Numbered from the stretch's first letter, positions 47,609 through 57,279 are shown. The stretch: DNA of 64,000 nucleotides from Haloimpatiens lingqiaonensis (GCF_044502415.1 NZ_CP172402.1); one strand, 5' to 3'. The notes: generated from the sequence alone by a model not told the origin. Translations and numbers: made by a program.

Positions 47609-47918
47609 TTGTCTTGCTCTCCTTCATTATGTAAAGTTCATTAGTTATGACCAACGGTCAAATATTATTAAATCACTTTTTTTGAAGAATTTCATCCCTA
47701 AAACATATACATTTATTGAAAATCCTTTATTCAATTACTATATATATTTATTATGTAATTATCGCTCCATGGATTTTAATTAGTCTTTTTATGCCTTTTA
47801 ATATCCATTAAATGGTGTAATTATGCGTCTGTAATCTTTTTCACAAATTTCCATCTCTTCTTATTCAAATACTAGCTTATGTGTTTCTTTTTAACAAAAA
47901 ATTAATAATTTAATATAA
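47609..47918. other. Upstream region of the YhgE/Pip gene
   Basis: A/T-rich region that holds the TGACC palindrome near its left end. No further gene or structured element was recognised. Confidence 0.4.
47648..47660. promoter_or_regulatory. Palindromic operator TGACC-AAC-GGTCA
   Basis: Perfect 5-3-5 inverted repeat about 40 bp before the YhgE/Pip start. Such sites are typical of TetR-type repressors; the cognate regulator is not adjacent. Confidence 0.55.
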
Positions 47919-47923
47919 AATAA

Positions 47924-47963
47924 GAGCCTTATCTACATATGATATATTCGTCAGATAAAGCTC
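47924..47963 (-). terminator. Terminator after the Crp-family gene
   Basis: GAGCTTTATCT / AGATAAGGCTC stem with one wobble, followed on the minus strand by TTATTTTAT. Confidence 0.7.
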
Positions 47964-48003
47964 ATTTTATATTAAATTATTATTATAAATTAATATACTC
48001 ATT

Positions 48004-48687
48004 TTATTTATTACAATTATTAGTTAAATACCTTTTTAATCTATTTATATCCTTTATTACTATACTCCTATTTTCTGAAGTTATTATGTTTTCTTGTTTA
48101 AACTTCTTCAGAGTTCTGGTAACTGTAATTCTTGAACATCCTATTATATCTGCAATATCTTGGTGAGTTAAATTTATTACTATTTTTTCATTATTAGTTC
48201 CTATTTCTTTTGACTGAGTCCATAATCTTATTAAAGTATCTGCTACCTTTTGTGTAGAATCATTAAAACATATATTTACCATTTGAGTCATTGATATTCT
48301 ATACTTCCTAACTAAGCTATGAATTATGAATCTATATATGTCAGCATTAAAATCTAAAAGTTTTTCTACTTCTCTTGAGTGAATTATAGATATGTCAGTG
48401 TTTTGTATAGCTGTATTTATAAAACAATCAGCTACACCTTCAAAATACTCTTCCTCTCCAAAGATTTCTCCCGGTTTTAAATAATAAAGATATTTTTCAT
48501 CTCCATTACTATTATAAAAACTTCTTTTCACGCTACCATTAGTAACTACAGCTATAAACCTCTTTTCCCTAATTATTATTTGCTCATTTTTGCGAAAACT
48601 TCTTTTTTCCCCATAATTACTAAAATCATTCAAGAAAAAATTTCTCATTTCTTGCTGTTTTTCACAATCAAATAATTCTTCATACAT
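48004..48687 (-). CDS. Crp/Fnr family transcriptional regulator
   Basis: About 227-residue Crp/Fnr-type regulator. The N-terminal cyclic-nucleotide-like beta-roll includes YLKPGEIFGEEEYF. The C-terminal winged helix includes LTHQDIADIIGCSRITVTRTL (recognition helix). No Fnr-type N-terminal cysteine cluster is seen. The ATG at 48687 has GGGTGAT five bases upstream and is preferred to the GTG at 48696. Its targets are unknown. Confidence 0.88.
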   Translation of the reverse strand: MYEELFDCEKQQEMRNFFLNDFSNYGEKRSFRKNEQIIIREKRFIAVVTNGSVKRSFYNSNGDEKYLYYLKPGEIFGEEEYFEGVADCFINTAIQNTDISIIHSREVEKLLDFNADIYRFIIHSLVRKYRISMTQMVNICFNDSTQKVADTLIRLWTQSKEIGTNNEKIVINLTHQDIADIIGCSRITVTRTLKKFKQENIITSENRSIVIKDINRLKRYLTNNCNK

Positions 48688-48756
48688 TTCTATCACCCAA
48701 TTTAATGAATTTTTATTTTTTATATTTTGCTTATTATATCAAAAGGAATTTAAAAA

Positions 48757-48798
48757 GTGAAGAGCATTGTAGCAACAAAATACTACAATACTCTTCAC
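48757..48798 (-). terminator. Terminator after the gamma-glutamylcyclotransferase gene
   Basis: Stem GTGAAGAG…ATTGTAG / CTACAAT…CTCTTCAC with single internal mismatch, followed by TTTTT on the minus strand. Confidence 0.75.
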
Positions 48799-48839
48799 TC
48801 TACTCTATAAATTTTAAATAAGAAATGTACTAGATAAAA

Positions 48840-49301
48840 TTAACTAATATATTGTATCATAAATTTTCTCCAATCTCCATGATGCACATATATATCATTT
48901 TCATCTATTTTATTATTTTTATCATTATACTTATACACATAGGCTTTTTGAATCCTCGCTGATTCACCTTCCAAAACTTCTACATCTGTTAATATTCTAT
49001 TGTATTCGTTGCTAGAATCGTTTTCCCTTATATATCCCTCCATTTTATCTAATATTTTAAGGTTTTCCTTAAAATTTTTAAAACTTATAAGCTCACCGTA
49101 TACAAAATCTTTTCCATCTACTAAAGCTGGATATCCTCGTTTTGCTAAATGATAAAGTTTACCTTTAACTCTAGCTTTTTTTCTATCTAATATTATATCT
49201 CTTAGATATCTTTCATAGTTAAAAAAATTATTCATTAAACTTCCATAAACAAATACATTCTTTACTTCTTCAACTTCCATATTAACTTTAGTTTCTAACA
49301 T
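48840..49301 (-). CDS. Gamma-glutamylcyclotransferase family protein
   Basis: 153-residue GGCT/AIG2-fold protein. The substrate-binding VFVYGSLM loop (residues 16-23) and the catalytic glutamate in LDKMEGY are present. The family releases 5-oxoproline from gamma-glutamyl compounds. Its start overlaps the pcp stop by 7 bp, so translation is coupled. Together with Pcp and the DUF969/DUF979 pair it suggests pyroglutamate metabolism. Confidence 0.82.
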   Translation of the reverse strand: MLETKVNMEVEEVKNVFVYGSLMNNFFNYERYLRDIILDRKKARVKGKLYHLAKRGYPALVDGKDFVYGELISFKNFKENLKILDKMEGYIRENDSSNEYNRILTDVEVLEGESARIQKAYVYKYNDKNNKIDENDIYVHHGDWRKFMIQYIS

Positions 49302-49939
49302 ATTTTACCACCAGTCTCTTTAATATCTTCTTTAGTTTCAATAGCTGCTTCTATAGCTAACTTTAATCCTTTAGTTATACTTTCCAACGCCATAGAAGGC
49401 ATATTTCTCTTGTCTACTACTTGTTCTGGTATAAATGGAACATGTATAAATCCTCCAATAGTATTCTTAAATTCTTTATCTAAATGGTATAAAAGTCCAT
49501 ACATTATGTGATTACATACAAAAGTTCCTGCAGTATTAGAAACTGAAGCTGGAATACCACCTTCCTGTATCTTTTTAACCATAGCTTTTATTGGAATGCT
49601 TGCAAAATATGCATTTTCTCCATCATTAAATATTTTTTCATCTATGATACTATTTCCTTCATTATCTGGTATCCTAGCATCATCCATATTTATTGCAACT
49701 CTTTCTATAGTAATATCGTATCTTCCCCCTGCTTGTCCTACACATACCACCATATCAGGTTGTTCTGCTTTTATAGCTTCTGCAAGCTTTCTTACAGATT
49801 TTTTAAATACTGTAGGAATCTCTACTTTAACAATCTTAGCTCCGTTTATTTCTTCTGGGAGTTTTTTAACAGCTTCAAGAGCTGGATTTATGCTTTCTCC
49901 TCCAAAGGGATCAAATCCTGTAACCAATACTTTTTTCAT
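49295..49939 (-). CDS. pcp: Pyrrolidone-carboxylate peptidase
   Basis: About 214-residue pyroglutamyl peptidase I. The catalytic cysteine lies in SNTAGTFVCNH (near residue 143), the histidine in GGFIHVPFIPEQ, and the glutamate near RVAINMDDARIPDN. It removes N-terminal 5-oxoproline from peptides. GGAGAG is best spaced to the second ATG at 49939. It follows DUF979 after 66 bp. Confidence 0.93.
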   Translation of the reverse strand: MKKVLVTGFDPFGGESINPALEAVKKLPEEINGAKIVKVEIPTVFKKSVRKLAEAIKAEQPDMVVCVGQAGGRYDITIERVAINMDDARIPDNEGNSIIDEKIFNDGENAYFASIPIKAMVKKIQEGGIPASVSNTAGTFVCNHIMYGLLYHLDKEFKNTIGGFIHVPFIPEQVVDKRNMPSMALESITKGLKLAIEAAIETKEDIKETGGKIC

Positions 49940-50011
49940 CTTCATTCTCTCCTAACATAACGACGTAAAATTTATTTCAATATTAATCCTAAAAATCTTA
50001 TAAACTCTATA

Positions 50012-50968
50012 TTAAAATGCCCAAAAATACATAAGTAATATGTGTATAATTAACATTAATATAGCCACTGGGGCTTGATATTTTATAACTCCATATTTCC
50101 TATCTTTAATTTCTAAAATAGCTGTTGGAACTATATTAAAATTAGCTGCCATTGGTGTCAAAAGAGTTCCACAGAATCCTGCTGTTAACCCCAAAGCGGA
50201 AACTACAACAGGGTTTCCTCCCTGAGCTATAACAAAAGGAACTCCTACCCCCGCAGTAATAACTGCAAAAGCTGCAAATCCATTACCCATTATCATAGTA
50301 AATAGTGCCATGCCTACGCAATAAGCCACTACTCCTGCAAGTATATTTCCTTGTGGTATAATTCCACTTATGCCATCAGCAATTACCTTTCCAACCCCTG
50401 CACTAGCAAAAACTGAACCTAATGCTGCAAGAAGTTGCGGTAAAATATTAACAGGACCAACCATTTGGAATAATCTTCTTCCATCTTCCACCATTTCTTT
50501 TGGTTTTCCTTTTGTTATTACTATTGCAAGTATAGTAGCCAATAATGTACCTATTCCCAAAGCTACTAGGGAACCTAAAGATTCTTTAAATAGTTGTGCT
50601 ACCAAAAAAGTAATTAGTGCTAAAGCTACTGCTGGTATAAATATAGCATTACCTATTTTATTAGCCATTTTATCTTTAAATTCTTGAGTTGACTGTTGAT
50701 ACTTTCCAGGCTTAACAACTTTAAGTGCTGACAATGCACAAAGTACTAAAATTAAATATCCTATTATAGTAGGGTTTACTCCTATCTTCTCATTTCCCCA
50801 TATTAATCCTATTTTGCTGAAAGTGAATATAAATCCAAGTATAAGCCAGAACAGAGCTGTAGATATCTTAGAATTATTCTCTTTATCTTTTAAAGTCATA
50901 TAACTTGTATAAAAACATACCATGCCACACAAAACATACATTATTTCAGTTAAAGATGCTTTAAGCAT
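50012..50968 (-). CDS. DUF979 family membrane protein
   Basis: 318-residue membrane protein with about nine helices, of the DUF979 family. Its start overlaps the DUF969 stop by 8 bp, and AGGAGGGG lies upstream. DUF969 and DUF979 always pair and resemble transporter halves. With pcp and a cyclotransferase next to them, 5-oxoproline or small-peptide transport is a reasonable inference. Confidence 0.85.
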   Translation of the reverse strand: MLKASLTEIMYVLCGMVCFYTSYMTLKDKENNSKISTALFWLILGFIFTFSKIGLIWGNEKIGVNPTIIGYLILVLCALSALKVVKPGKYQQSTQEFKDKMANKIGNAIFIPAVALALITFLVAQLFKESLGSLVALGIGTLLATILAIVITKGKPKEMVEDGRRLFQMVGPVNILPQLLAALGSVFASAGVGKVIADGISGIIPQGNILAGVVAYCVGMALFTMIMGNGFAAFAVITAGVGVPFVIAQGGNPVVVSALGLTAGFCGTLLTPMAANFNIVPTAILEIKDRKYGVIKYQAPVAILMLIIHILLMYFWAF

Positions 50969-51668
50969 TTATATCCCCTCCTGACTCTGTATTTTGTTTA
51001 GCTTTCTTTTTATATTTCTTGTCAAACTTTTTATCATAATATAAGAATTGAATTGTTCCCACTATCATTATTATTACAGCAATTGGTAAGGAAGCCTTTG
51101 CCACATCAATAGCTTCTACCTTATAATTCAATTCCTTAAGTACCCCAACAATCAATAGTACTCCACCAGATGCCACAAAACCATTCTGACCAAAAAAGTT
51201 TCCATAATTCTCAACTGATCCTTCTAATCCCTTAACCACTTCTTTTCCTTCTTCATCAAAATCTTCATATCGATTTTCAGCAGCACCTTGAGCCATTGGA
51301 AGTATTAAAGGTCTTATAAATTGAACATGTCCACCTATTCTTAAACTAAAAACAGCTGAAATTGTTCTTATTATAAGATATATAGAAGTAAGTTTTCCAA
51401 CTGTAGCTGTCTTTATCTTTCCTATGAGATATGCAGCTCTTTCCTTCAAACCATATCTTTCTAATAGACCTATAACTGGAAGTGAAATAATAAATAATGA
51501 CATATATCTATTAGTTACAAAAGCCTCTCCCAAAATTTTCATTATATCATTGAAGGACATTCCAGAAACAAGGCCTGTGGCAATACCGGCAATAACAACT
51601 ACTGCCAAAGTATCCAATTTGATTATAAAACCTATTACAATAATTAAAATTCCTATTAACTTTATCAT
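50961..51668 (-). CDS. DUF969 family membrane protein
   Basis: 235-residue membrane protein with about six helices and a lysine-rich C-terminal tail, of the DUF969 family; partner of the overlapping DUF979 gene. AGGAGGG precedes the ATG. It is the first gene of the DUF969-DUF979-pcp-GGCT operon. Confidence 0.85.
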   Translation of the reverse strand: MIKLIGILIIVIGFIIKLDTLAVVVIAGIATGLVSGMSFNDIMKILGEAFVTNRYMSLFIISLPVIGLLERYGLKERAAYLIGKIKTATVGKLTSIYLIIRTISAVFSLRIGGHVQFIRPLILPMAQGAAENRYEDFDEEGKEVVKGLEGSVENYGNFFGQNGFVASGGVLLIVGVLKELNYKVEAIDVAKASLPIAVIIMIVGTIQFLYYDKKFDKKYKKKAKQNTESGGDINA

Positions 51669-51733
51669 TTATTTCCCTCCTCCTTCTGATTTTTAATATA
51701 TTTATTATAAAAATTATAACAAAACGAAAAATA

Positions 51734-51761
51734 AAAAAATGTAGCCTAGACTACATTTTTT
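51734..51761. terminator. Bidirectional terminator-like hairpin
   Basis: AAAAAATGTAG / CTACATTTTTT with a 6-base loop, upstream of the DUF969 gene. It would insulate this operon from the lipoprotein gene. Confidence 0.6.
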
Positions 51762-51868
51762 GAAATAATCTGAATTTTCGAACACAATAATTTATTTTTG
51801 TCCATTACCTGTGGACTCTATTTAACTAACCTTGTGAATGATTAGATGCGAAAAATAAATTTTTACAT

Positions 51869-51920
51869 AAATAAGAGTCTTATCTGCACATAGTATATTC
51901 AGCAAATAGAACTCTTATTT
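51869..51920 (-). terminator. Terminator after the lipoprotein gene
   Basis: AAATAAGAGT / ACTCTTATTT outer stem with a partly paired interior, directly after the stop codon. Confidence 0.6.
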
Positions 51921-51923
51921 ATA

Positions 51924-52325
51924 CTAGCATCTTAATTCTATACAAAGAGAACTATTATGTGAAGTATATGGAATTTCATTGTCAATATCCTCTTTTTTTA
52001 ATGTTGCATTTGTCCCATCAATGCCCTTAAAAGTTATTTTTGAAAACTCCCCCACTTTACAATCTTTTAATATGGTAGATACTAATGAACCGCTTTCTTC
52101 TTTTCCTTCCATCTCTACTGATTCTGCAGGTAATTTCTTAATATCACCAATTTTATATTCTTTAACTTTTTCATTGTTGTAACTTACTTTTACCACATAT
52201 TCATATTTTCCCTTGCTGTTTGTTCCTTTAGTTTCGCTAGCTTTCTTTTTCTCAGAGGTTGAACACCCTACAAAGGACAGTACCATAATTAATAATAGTA
52301 AAGCACTAATTACTTTTTTAAACAT
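51924..52325 (-). CDS. Small lipoprotein of unknown function
   Basis: 133 residues. A signal peptide with lipobox SFVGC anchors it outside the membrane. The rest is lysine-rich and beta-strand-like, with no recognised domain. The last residues (SLCIELRC) look abrupt and the terminator starts immediately afterwards, so the C-terminus may be trimmed. GGAGAGATGGGG precedes the ATG. Confidence 0.7.
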   Translation of the reverse strand: MFKKVISALLLLIMVLSFVGCSTSEKKKASETKGTNSKGKYEYVVKVSYNNEKVKEYKIGDIKKLPAESVEMEGKEESGSLVSTILKDCKVGEFSKITFKGIDGTNATLKKEDIDNEIPYTSHNSSLCIELRC

Positions 52326-52458
52326 TTCCCCATCTCTCCTTTACTAAACTACCTATAGCACTATTTACTTCATTGGTACTTGTCACTCCTGTAGAGATGA
52401 TTTCGTAACCTTTGGAAACCTTTTTTAGTTCATTAACACAAACTTTATTATTACTTTC
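52318..52458 (-). pseudogene. Headless coding remnant between flavodoxin and lipoprotein genes
   Basis: About 45 codons are open without a usable start, ending in a TAA that overlaps the lipoprotein start. The translation (for example VCVNELKKVSKGYEII and NEVNSAIGSLVKE) has normal protein character but was not recognised. It may be the tail of a deleted gene. Confidence 0.3.
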
Positions 52459-52991
52459 TACAATATATAATTAACTAGAGTCACTATTGCACTTCTATCT
52501 GTAAAATCAACTTTATCTCCATAGGTAGCTAATAACTCTTTATCATCATCTGTTAACTTATCTTCAGGTTTTTTAGATACTACTTTTTTTAGCATTGCCA
52601 TCATAGCTTTGTGTACTAAGCTTAGCTTTTTGTAATCTATTCCACCGCGAAAATGAAAAAACTTTATATTATCTATAATTTCTTTAGGGAAATTCTTTTC
52701 TATAATTGGGGCGAAAACTTCTTTTTTATCCGTAGAAGCAAGTCCCACTGTGTAAACTATTATTTTTTTATACTTTATAATATCAAAGTTTTTAGTTATA
52801 AGTGATATACCTGAAATGCCACTAGCATAAAGTCCTCCACCGTAAACAATAGTGTCATATTCCTTTAACATTTCTACCTTTATTTCTGAAGCATCAAATA
52901 AGTCTCCCTTTACCTCCTCGGCTATCCACTGAGCATATTTTTTACTACTGCCATATTTTGATTTGTATATTACTACTATTTTATTATTCAT
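52458..52991 (-). CDS. Flavodoxin-domain protein
   Basis: About 177-residue flavodoxin-fold protein. The FMN phosphate loop YKSKYGSSKKYA lies at the N-terminus, and YGGGLYASGISG near residue 70 is typical of the HemG-like / flavodoxin-domain family. GGGGG lies 8 bases before the ATG at 52991; an upstream extension to 53042 lacks a site. The role (electron transfer or oxidase) is unknown. The large palindrome begins about 30 bp upstream. Confidence 0.85.
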   Translation of the reverse strand: MNNKIVVIYKSKYGSSKKYAQWIAEEVKGDLFDASEIKVEMLKEYDTIVYGGGLYASGISGISLITKNFDIIKYKKIIVYTVGLASTDKKEVFAPIIEKNFPKEIIDNIKFFHFRGGIDYKKLSLVHKAMMAMLKKVVSKKPEDKLTDDDKELLATYGDKVDFTDRSAIVTLVNYIL

Positions 52992-53022
52992 ATACTTCGC
53001 CCCCAAAATTATACAAATTCTT

Positions 53023-53346
53023 ATTCTATGATTAACCCACAATAAGGTACAATGTAATGGAATTATGAAATTTCTCTTCCATGACTTGCATAGAAGCTCG
53101 GAACAATAAATTTAATTTAAGAAATTCTAATCTTTTAGCCATATAAAATTATCTAACGCTCACATTCAGCGTCCTGCCTCAGGTTCGCTAGCCTGGCGTC
53201 TTTGCCAGGCTTACGATAATTTTATCTGTCTAAAAGAAGAATTTCTAAAATTAAATTTAAACAGTGCTTTCGCTTCTTATGCAAGTCATTCCAGAGAAAT
53301 TTCATAATTCAAGTAATGTAATACTTATTGTGGGATAATCATTCTA
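53023..53346. repeat. About 320-bp imperfect palindrome
   Basis: Two arms of about 128 nt are inverted copies of each other with few mismatches, for example AATTATGAAATTTCTCT and ATGACTTGCATA on the left with their complements on the right. The 62-nt centre (53153-53214) holds smaller hairpins, including GCCTGG / CCAGGC. No coding potential. It resembles a MITE or a long structured RNA. Confidence 0.8.
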
Positions 53347-53642
53347 TTATTTATATGTCATCTAAAAGCTTGGTAAAACTTTCAACATAATATGTAAAAA
53401 AGCATTTTATTTAAAACATAATAACCCTATTATATAACATCATATCTAAATTATACTACACTAAAATTACAAAGCATAGCTCATAAATTTTTATGAATCT
53501 CAATATAATAGCAAGCTTTATTGTTGTGCGAATTTTATTATGTGCATTTTTAATGCACTGTTAGAGAGGTAGGTATTTTTATGTCAAAAAATGAAAACTA
53601 TCAATTTTGCGTAAATCCTGTTTTACTTATACAAGCAAAAAC
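53347..53642. other. Gene-free region between palindrome and MerR gene
   Basis: A/T-rich DNA with no supported gene or RNA element. Confidence 0.4.
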
Positions 53643-53664
53643 CGCCTGCATATTTTAGCAGACG
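53643..53664 (-). terminator. Terminator after the MerR-type gene
   Basis: CGTCTGC / GCAGGCG stem followed by GTTTTTG on the minus strand. The same 22-base hairpin recurs at 56970. Confidence 0.7.
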
Positions 53665-53681
53665 ACTTTTGTTATTCCGTT

Positions 53682-54500
53682 TTATTTCTTTCTTACAGGA
53701 TAACATACTTCTGTTACCCATTCTTCAGGATTTTGTGTTTCATGAGGACTTACATGATAGATATTAAAGGCTAAACCATTAAACTCATAACCATTATCAC
53801 TTACCCAATTTGCAACTACCTGATTAACTTCACCAATTTTATCATAACTACCTTTATAAGTAGCTGATGCAATTTGAACAGGAGGCATTGTTTTAAACAC
53901 TACATTTTTTGTGTTTTTATATTTTCCCTTTACAGATTTCTGAACCTCTACATCCACATCCTTTTCCTTGTATTCTCCATCATGGAAAATAGCAAGTGTA
54001 TAGCAAGGTTCTCCATCCTTAATATTAAGTGGCATAGTTTCTGTCACTAATGTATGCCATAGCATACCCTCCTGTTCGTAAGAAGGAATTATTTTACGTA
54101 CACTTGCCACATATCTTTCTGTCAATTCTTTTAAAGTTACATTATAATTCATAACCTTATCACCCTTTCCAAGTCTTTTAATAGCAGTTTCAATGAGTAT
54201 TAAACGCCTATTGGTTTCCTCCGCCTGTTCTCGAACTTCTGTCTTCTTAAACAATAAATATTTCTTTAGAGCCTCTGGATTATCATAGCTCTTCAGTATT
54301 TCAGAAACAGATGCCAGACTAAACCCCATATCTTTCAGTGCGTTGATACGCCCTGCAAGAGGCAGTTGCGCCTCACTATAATACCTATAACCTGTAAAAT
54401 CATCTATACTTTCGGGGATAAGCAAACCAATCTCATCATAATGGCGCAGCATTCGTATGCTAATTCTTGATAATTTTGAAAAATCACCTATTCTTAACAT
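53682..54500 (-). CDS. MerR family regulator with GyrI-like effector domain
   Basis: 272-residue regulator. The N-terminal MerR helix-turn-helix (FSKLSRISIRMLRHYDEIGLL) is followed by a dimerisation coil (about 75-110) and a C-terminal GyrI/BmrR-like ligand domain (about 120-270). Such proteins sense drugs or other hydrophobic ligands. No efflux gene is adjacent, and the promoter with a 19-bp spacer points to autoregulation. GAGGTAAT precedes the ATG. Confidence 0.9.
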   Translation of the reverse strand: MLRIGDFSKLSRISIRMLRHYDEIGLLIPESIDDFTGYRYYSEAQLPLAGRINALKDMGFSLASVSEILKSYDNPEALKKYLLFKKTEVREQAEETNRRLILIETAIKRLGKGDKVMNYNVTLKELTERYVASVRKIIPSYEQEGMLWHTLVTETMPLNIKDGEPCYTLAIFHDGEYKEKDVDVEVQKSVKGKYKNTKNVVFKTMPPVQIASATYKGSYDKIGEVNQVVANWVSDNGYEFNGLAFNIYHVSPHETQNPEEWVTEVCYPVRKK

Positions 54501-54540
54501 TTATATTACCTCACATATATGTGTTTTTGAGCTCAATTAC

Positions 54541-54571
54541 AGTATAGAGTATACCATAATGTGAGAGTCAA
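54541..54571 (-). promoter_or_regulatory. MerR-type promoter with 19-bp spacer
   Basis: On the minus strand, TTGACT (54571-54566) and TATACT (54546-54541) are separated by 19 bases, the over-long spacing that MerR activators correct by DNA distortion. Confidence 0.7.
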
Positions 54572-54597
54572 CAAATAATAATATATTATAAAAAAAA

Positions 54598-54630
54598 CAT
54601 GAAAGCTTAGATTTTAACTAGGCCTTCATG
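54598..54630 (-). terminator. Terminator after the chemotaxis receptor gene
   Basis: CATGAAGGC / GCTTTCATG stem followed on the minus strand by eight T. Confidence 0.7.
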
Positions 54631-54701
54631 CCAACTTTTTTGACAAGTACCATCAATAAAACAAAATATTAAATTTGCTTTTATTTTAGCATATTTTTTA
54701 T

Positions 54702-56773
54702 TTATATTTTAAATTTATTTACTTCTTCATTCATTTCCTTTGTCATTTCACTTAGTTTCTCACCAGACAAAGCTACCTTCTTTGAACAATTATGCATTTC
54801 CTCTGAAGATGCACTTATTTCTTCTGAAGATGCAGATATTTCTTCTGAAATAGCTGAGCTACCTTCCATTTTAGATAAAACTTCTTCCTTCTCTTCATTT
54901 ATAGAATATGCTGAACTATTAACATTTTGTATTTTAGGAACGATATCTTCAATAGATTGTATTATGTTTTTAAATACTCCAATTGTGTCCTCTATGGTTT
55001 TAGATTGACCATCAAGTTCTTCTTTCATCTTTCCTGCATTATCTATAATCTCTTGCTTATCTTTATCTATAATATCTACTAATTTATTTATACTTTCAGA
55101 AGATTCTTTGCTTCTTTCTGCAAGCTTTCTTATTTCATCTGCTACCACCGCAAATCCTTTTCCTGATTCTCCTGCCCTTGCAGCTTCAATTGCCGCATTT
55201 AGAGCTAAAAGATTAGTTTGCTCTGAAATACTATTTATTAAACTAGTCATCTCACCTATCTGTCCTACATTATCATCAAGTTTCGATATTACATCTAAAA
55301 AAGCTTTAAAAAATTCTTTAATATTCTTTACTGATACTATCATATGTTCCATCTTTTTATTACTATCATTAGCCATTAAATTTATTCCTACGGAATTTTC
55401 ACTTATTGCTGATAGCTCATTTACTACTATATCAAGCTTCTCTCCAAAACTTGATATAGTAGCTGTAGCTTTCACAAGGTCCCCAGCTTGATTTGAAATT
55501 CCTTCTGCTACATCGTGTATTGCCCTTGAAACTTCACTTGAGGAGCCTGTCATTTCTTCTGAAGCAACTAATAATTTTTCTTCCTCTTCTTCAACTACAT
55601 CAGAACTTTTCTTAACCTTACCTATCATAGACTTTATAGAACTTTGCATTTTGTCTATTGATTTTATAATGTCTCCAATTTCATCCTGTAATTTAAAGTA
55701 TTTTTCTTCTATTGGAATGGTAAAGTCCCCTTTTCCCACTTCTTTTATGTGTTCCGCTGCATATTTAATAGGCTTAGATATTTTATTAGCTATAAATATA
55801 CATACTACCACTGCAATTATAGAAAATATAATAGTAAAAATTAAAGTTATACCACCTACATTATTGGCAGTTCTTGTAAGTTCACCCTTCTCTACAAAAG
55901 ATATATAATACCACCCTAGTTTTTTATTAGAAGATTTTTTCACATTTATAAAATACTCTTTTCCATCATTCATTTTTGCACTAAAATTATTATTCTTATA
56001 TTTTGATAAATCATTTAGCTGTTCTACTTTAAGTTCTTTTATACTTTTAGAAATAATTTCTTGATCTTTACCACTAGCTATTACTGTTCCTTTCTCATCT
56101 GTTACAATTAGATAACCATTTTCACCTATTTTTGTTTTTTTACTCATTTCAGACAATTTTTTTAAGTTTATATCAAAGGTTATAACCCCTTTAAAACTTG
56201 AATTTACATCTTTAACTGGATTTAAAACCGACATTACCATAGAACCTGATGAAGTTTTATAAACATCTGTAAAAGAGACTTTATCTTTATTATTCTTTGC
56301 CTCATCGTACCAATCCCTTTTTCTAGGATCATATCCCTTTTTTCTTGAAATTGCTGGGTACTGCATATATCCTCCATTACTTTCTGAAGATATGGATACA
56401 GTCTCTATTCCATCATGAGTTTTTGTGAAATTTTCAAACTTTCCATATAAAGAAGCTTCAAAACCTCCATTTTCGAGAGGAGTCATAGGTATTTCATCCG
56501 ATTCAGGCTTTTTATCAATATATGAAGTTACCTGATTCTCTAAATTATTTAGCTCTTTAGAAAACATATTTATGTTTTCTTCAAAAGCTACAATATAATT
56601 ATTAAAGCTACTATCCACTTGTGTGATTTGCTTTTCTATAGATTGTACATAGTCTTCTTTTGTTTGATTATATACTTTAGTGTATACTATAGAACCTAGT
56701 AAAACTAAACATACTAAAATCAAACAGACAAAAGAAAGTATAAGTTTATTTTTTATACTGTATTTTTTTGCAT
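54702..56773 (-). CDS. Methyl-accepting chemotaxis protein, frameshift at the start
   Basis: Receptor of about 690 residues. After an N-terminal helix comes a periplasmic-type dCache sensor (about 40-285), a second helix, HAMP, and a long signalling domain with NAIEAARAGESGKGFAVVADEIRKLAE. A poly-A tract of 7 (56763-56769 on the minus strand) puts the natural ATG at 56773 out of frame with the rest; an eighth A would give MQKKYSIKNKL, a typical start. Otherwise translation would have to begin at an internal TTG at 56723, without 17 residues of the first helix. Sequencing error or phase variation is possible. Confidence 0.85.
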
Positions 56774-57045
56774 TTCCCTAATTCCCCTTTTTTTTGCATT
56801 TTGTCTATTTATATAATAACTTATCGTAATTCTTACACATTAATTTATACTTATTTAGCCTAATTGTAATGAATTTATAAATATATTATAAAAAATATGA
56901 TAACTAAAAAAATTTTAAATATAAAAAACCGATTACTTAACTATTTTTTCACATGTATTAATCTAAAAACGCCTGCATATTTTAGCAGACGTTTTTTCCA
57001 TATTCTAAACATCATTTTTTATACAGCTTATCCATTTATCCGTAG
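56774..57045. other. Region upstream of the chemotaxis receptor
   Basis: A/T-rich and non-coding, containing the receptor's ribosome site at its left end and a terminator hairpin at 56970-56991. Confidence 0.4.
56970..56991. terminator. Terminator hairpin, second copy of CGCCTGC…GCAGACG
   Basis: Same 22-base hairpin as at 53643, here with AAAAA before it and TTTTTT after it, so it could end transcripts in either direction. Confidence 0.65.
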
Positions 57046-57190
57046 TTAAAACTGTATTCTCCATTCCTTGCTTTCTCTAATAAACGTTTCTGAATTATTT
57101 TCTACTTCCGTATGTTGAATTAAAATGATTGGAATATTATTTTTTTAAGCCTTACCCATAGACTTAATAATATTTTTTAAACTCCTATTA
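57046..57190 (-). pseudogene. Possible isochorismatase-like remnant
   Basis: About 48 codons with one internal stop encode NNIPIILIQHTEVE, like the central strand of cysteine-hydrolase (isochorismatase) proteins, then FIRESKEWRIQF and a stop. No start or catalytic cysteine is present. Identification rests on one motif. Confidence 0.35.
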
Positions 57191-57245
57191 ATCGGTTCGG
57201 TAGATACAGTCCACAGTTTTTCCCTGTTCGGTAGATGTAGTCTAC

Positions 57246-57279
57246 CACTAATGCCCGTTTGGTAGAACGGGCATTAGTG
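57246..57279 (-). terminator. Strong 14-bp hairpin downstream of arsC
   Basis: Perfect stem CACTAATGCCCGTT / AACGGGCATTAGTG with a 6-base loop. No good T-run follows on the minus strand, so its terminator function is uncertain. Two TCGGTAGAT units lie beside it at 57196 and 57230. Confidence 0.5.
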
